Of a stretch of 64,000 bases of DNA, positions 61,215-64,000 are shown in pieces. The translations under genes and the position numbers were made by a program. Location of the stretch: positions 1,960,630 through 2,024,629 of the forward strand of contig NZ_DS544873.1 in NCBI RefSeq assembly GCF_000154725.1, read 5' to 3'. The notes beneath the pieces were generated by a model. The model ran no database searches. It had not been told where the DNA came from and saw only the letters and a list, made by a program, of their open reading frames with translations. The first letter of the stretch is position 1; each line of letters starts with the position of its first letter. Source of the stretch: Kordia algicida OT-1 (GTDB lineage Bacteria; Bacteroidota; Bacteroidia; Flavobacteriales; Flavobacteriaceae).

Positions 61215-63638
61215 ATGAAAAAACTAACCAAACTAATCATTGCATTTGCGTGCCTTCTTACCTTTCAAAATTGTACTAATGATGATTTTGACACGCGAAC
61301 TGTACCAAACCTTCAAACCCAAGAAGATATTGTACGTGATGAAGAATTCATTGCAGAAAACTTCGGAGCATTCACTACAGGTGACTTTTATGGAACTATC
61401 CAAGATCAATATGGAGGACTTTTAAATAACGTACAAGTCACTATTGGAAATACGACAGTACTTACAGACCGAAATGGTATCTTTTTGATAAAAGATGCAA
61501 CTGTATATGAAAATTTTGCACACATCAAAGCAAAAAAAGAAGGCTATATTGATGGTTCTAGAGTTGTAATTCCTAAACTCGAAGGAGAAAACAGAATTCA
61601 AATTTTCATGTATAAAAAGGAAATTATTGCTTCTGTAAATTCAGGTGAATTTTCTACAGTTAGTTTACCCAACGGTGCAAAAATTAATTTTAGCGGTGGT
61701 TTTGTTCGGCAAAACGGAACTGCATACAACGGACAAGTAGATGTTGTTTTTAATTATTTACGCCCAAATTCAATAAACACATACAGATACATGCCAGGTA
61801 GTTTGTTTGCTCAAAATGCCAACAATAATGCTGTAGCTTTGGAAACTTTAGGTATGATGTCTGTAAATTTATTTTCTCCTAGTGGAGAAGAACTTAACAT
61901 CAACGAGTTTAATCGTGCCACACTAGAATTCCCTATTACCACATCGAATGCTCCTGATTTTATTCCTTTATGGTATTTTGACGAAGAACGCGGATATTGG
62001 AAAGAAGAAGGACAAGCAGTGAAATTTTCAAATATGTATGTTGCTGAAGTTTCACATTTTACTTGGTGGAATTGTGATTTACCATTAGACTACATTGAAG
62101 CTTGCTTTTCATTGTCATTGACCAATGTAGATGAAGCAGTACCTTATTATGTAATTCTTAGACGTGTAGTAGACGGTCGAATACTTTATGTTGGAATTAT
62201 GACAGCAAATGAAGGTGTTGAATGCGGTTTAATTCCCGAAAATGAAGAAGTTAAAGTAGAAGTCTACGGATCCTTAGGAAACTGTAGCGGACTTCAAGTA
62301 TACTCGGAAACAGTTGGAGGCTTTTCTACAGATACCAATGTTACTATTTCCTTTTCATATGAAGAAAATCAAACTACGCACATTACAGGAATGGTAACCA
62401 ATTGTGATGGAAACATGCTTACAAACGGATATGTATATATAGATGAACTTAACAATTATGTGATAGACGATGGTGTCATAGATATTCACGTTCCTTTTTG
62501 TGAAGTTACTACAGTAGATGTTCAAGTATTTGATTTTGATACCAATCAGTGGAGCATTACAGAAAATGTGACACTTAGTACAACGCCTGTTCATATTGGT
62601 AATGTAAGTACATGTGCTAACATGGGCGGCGCATTCAATGGAAACTTGGTTTTATCAACACAGCAAGAAGTAAATGACTTTGGAGTCTTTAATTTTACAG
62701 AAGTCCAAGGTGATGTAATTATTGGAAATGCAACCAACTACACTGATATTATCGATTTAACTCCGTTAAGTTCCATAAATTATATTTCGGGTAGTTTAAC
62801 AATTACAGGAAATGAAAACCTTAACAGTTTTCAAGGTTTACAAAATATAATGAATATTGATGGTGACAAACTTCATATTCAAAACAATCCTACCTTAACT
62901 TCATTGCAAGGATTTAACTTTTCAACCATCAATGATTTATTGATTGAAGACAACGATGCTTTAACTACATTACAAGGAATCAATAATTTTACATCAATAA
63001 GTAATTTACATATTACTGAAAATGATGGACTCGCTTCACTTACAGGTGCTAACAATTCAATTAGTATTGAAGAAGATCTGAGAATATCTAAAAATAATTC
63101 ATTAACATCGTTACAAGGTATTGAAGTATTCAATCTATCAAGTCAAAACGATCTCCATATTCTAGACAATGATGCCCTAACGTCGCTACAAGGTATGGAA
63201 GGAATTACGGAACTTCGTTTCTTATACATTCGTTATAATGATGTGCTTGCTTCACTTGCACAACTAGAAAATTTAACAACAGTGCTAGACATTATGATAG
63301 ATGATAATGATTCCTTGGTCAATCTCCAAGGTTTAGAACAACTCACACAAGCAAGAAGCATTATTGTTGCAAATAATGAAGCATTACTGACTTTAGATGG
63401 GATAGAAAATGTAGTAATTAACGGAGATTTATTTTCATTAATCAACATTGGAGTGATACAATGGGAAGGTGATTGTGGTGGTTATATCAATGGACCAAAT
63501 CCAAACTTAAGTGATTTATGCGCGCTTACAAGTGTATTAGAAAACTCAAATTGGAATAATAATTTTTGCGTTGTCGTTGTTGGAAACGCTTATAATCCTT
63601 CTGGAGCAGACATTATAAATGGTGATTGTAGCCAATAG
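61215..63638 (+). CDS. Lipoprotein with CarboxypepD-reg-like and receptor-L-like LRR domains
   Basis: The 807-residue lipoprotein has a lipobox (FQNCTNDD). At about 55-135 it has a carboxypeptidase regulatory-like beta-sandwich (GTIQDQYGGLLNNVQVTIGNTTV...). The middle is beta-rich. From about 475 to 750 are leucine-rich repeats of receptor-L type: repeated xLxIxxNxxLTSLQGxxx units, about 22-24 residues each. It should be a surface-exposed binding or adhesion lipoprotein. Its stop codon TAG is also the first three bases of the heptamer array. Confidence 0.82.
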   Translation: MKKLTKLIIAFACLLTFQNCTNDDFDTRTVPNLQTQEDIVRDEEFIAENFGAFTTGDFYGTIQDQYGGLLNNVQVTIGNTTVLTDRNGIFLIKDATVYENFAHIKAKKEGYIDGSRVVIPKLEGENRIQIFMYKKEIIASVNSGEFSTVSLPNGAKINFSGGFVRQNGTAYNGQVDVVFNYLRPNSINTYRYMPGSLFAQNANNNAVALETLGMMSVNLFSPSGEELNINEFNRATLEFPITTSNAPDFIPLWYFDEERGYWKEEGQAVKFSNMYVAEVSHFTWWNCDLPLDYIEACFSLSLTNVDEAVPYYVILRRVVDGRILYVGIMTANEGVECGLIPENEEVKVEVYGSLGNCSGLQVYSETVGGFSTDTNVTISFSYEENQTTHITGMVTNCDGNMLTNGYVYIDELNNYVIDDGVIDIHVPFCEVTTVDVQVFDFDTNQWSITENVTLSTTPVHIGNVSTCANMGGAFNGNLVLSTQQEVNDFGVFNFTEVQGDVIIGNATNYTDIIDLTPLSSINYISGSLTITGNENLNSFQGLQNIMNIDGDKLHIQNNPTLTSLQGFNFSTINDLLIEDNDALTTLQGINNFTSISNLHITENDGLASLTGANNSISIEEDLRISKNNSLTSLQGIEVFNLSSQNDLHILDNDALTSLQGMEGITELRFLYIRYNDVLASLAQLENLTTVLDIMIDDNDSLVNLQGLEQLTQARSIIVANNEALLTLDGIENVVINGDLFSLINIGVIQWEGDCGGYINGPNPNLSDLCALTSVLENSNWNNNFCVVVVGNAYNPSGADIINGDCSQ

Positions 63639-63793
63639 CATTTAGCATTTAGCATTTAGCATTTAGCATTTAGCATTTAGCATTTAGCATTTAGCATTTA
63701 GCATTTAGCATTTAGCATTTAGCATTTAGCATTTAGCATTTAGCATTTAGCATTTAGCATTTAGCATTTAGCATTTAGCATTTAGCATTTAGC
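63636..63793. repeat. TAGCATT heptamer tandem repeat, about 22.6 copies
   Basis: A perfect 7-bp microsatellite TAGCATT runs 158 bases. It begins in the TAG stop codon of the LRR lipoprotein gene and ends at the terminator stem. Every frame through it has TAG, so it is not coding. Copy number should vary by slippage. Confidence 0.95.
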
Positions 63794-63798
63794 AAAAA

Positions 63799-63831
63799 AA
63801 AGCCTTTCTAACAATCTAGAAAGGCTTTCTT
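63799..63831. terminator. Bidirectional hairpin terminator
   Basis: AAAGCCTTTCTA at 63799-63810 pairs with TAGAAAGGCTTT at 63817-63828 around a 6-base loop, with A and T runs on either side. It separates the LRR lipoprotein from the convergent haloperoxidase-like gene. Confidence 0.88.
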
Positions 63832-63842
63832 AATTATATTTT

Positions 63843-64000
63843 TTATTGCGATAGATCAAAATTATTTACCGCATCTGATATTTCATACCCCAAACGCAAA
63901 CCTTCCGTACAATCCATTCGTAAATGTACGCCTAGTGGCAAACGCGAATAACCATTTTCTTCTGCCATTTGTGCAAATGTTGTATAAGTTCTTGGTGCAC
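63843..64000 (-). CDS. C-terminus of a PAP2 / vanadium-haloperoxidase-like protein (5' end outside window)
   Basis: The minus strand encodes the last 51 residues of a protein that ends TAA at 63845-63843. The visible stretch reads PRTYTTFAQMAEENGYSR, then LPLGVHLRMDCTEGLRLGYEI. The SR...GVHxRxDxxxGLxLG pattern is the second part of the vanadate/phosphate site of PAP2-type acid phosphatases and vanadium-dependent haloperoxidases, with the His as the vanadium ligand. Whether it is a haloperoxidase or phosphatase needs the rest of the gene. Confidence 0.6.
   Translation of the reverse strand, partial: APRTYTTFAQMAEENGYSRLPLGVHLRMDCTEGLRLGYEISDAVNNFDLSQ

Noticed and set aside
63636..63793. CRISPR or coding repeat
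   Set aside because: It is a perfect heptamer with no spacers and has TAG in every frame.

Overview
The window looks like a chromosome segment of a marine-type Flavobacteriaceae bacterium (Bacteroidota), possibly close to Kordia. The signs are low GC, the flavobacterial promoter element TAnnTTTG upstream of many genes, secreted proteins with type IX secretion (T9SS) C-terminal sorting domains, DUF2723 and DUF4412 proteins, group III truncated haemoglobin, and small peptides with LNKKSIS...KGG leaders. The genus is an inference; the family-level call is firmer. Several genes clearly start downstream of the longest open frame, and I moved those starts where a promoter box, a lipobox or a stop/start overlap decided it.

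Layout. 1-1069: 5' part of a YadA-head-like surface protein. 1.3-8.4 kb: DUF2723 glycosyltransferase-like membrane protein, SAM methyltransferase, RsmB-type rRNA methyltransferase, T9SS-secreted endonuclease I. 8.5-13.1 kb: Asp/Glu racemase, then histidine-degradation genes hutI and hutG with a transglutaminase-like unknown and an acetyltransferase, broken up by hairpin repeats. 13.2-22.4 kb: VTT membrane protein, TPR hybrid histidine kinase, VOC protein, Asp/Asn hydroxylase-like protein, giant D-lactate/2-hydroxyacid dehydrogenase, small beta-barrel, TlpA lipoprotein, tRNA-Tyr. 22.4-31.4 kb: rhomboid and acyltransferase sharing a palindromic promoter, a Pmp3/App1/kinase-like operon, glmM, acpH-ggt. 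31.4-32.3 kb: three 228-bp tandem repeats. 32.3-39.6 kb: fused cytochrome c synthase, truncated haemoglobin, then the DUF2520-kdsC-UbiA-maf operon. 39.7-50.8 kb: ECF-like sigma factor and TPR anti-sigma-like protein, divergent from a run of secreted proteins that ends in a secreted CHAT protease. 50.9-51.4 kb: an antitoxin with a frameshifted RelE/ParE toxin. 51.6-54.7 kb: lipoprotein and M1 aminopeptidase. 54.85-56.27 kb: five Cys-rich double-glycine-leader peptides, several missing from ordinary ORF calls, with no maturation enzyme nearby. 56.6-63.6 kb: LmbE-like deacetylase, a 34-residue membrane peptide, a sodium:solute symporter, and an LRR-like lipoprotein whose stop codon is the first part of a 22-copy heptamer repeat. 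The window closes on the C-terminus of a PAP2/vanadium-haloperoxidase-like protein.

The most interesting parts are the orphan peptide cluster, the sigma/anti-sigma/CHAT surface module with a repeated GTTAACCTTT site in its divergent promoter region, the broken toxin, and the palindromic back-to-back promoter. No IS element, prophage, CRISPR array or replication origin was seen.
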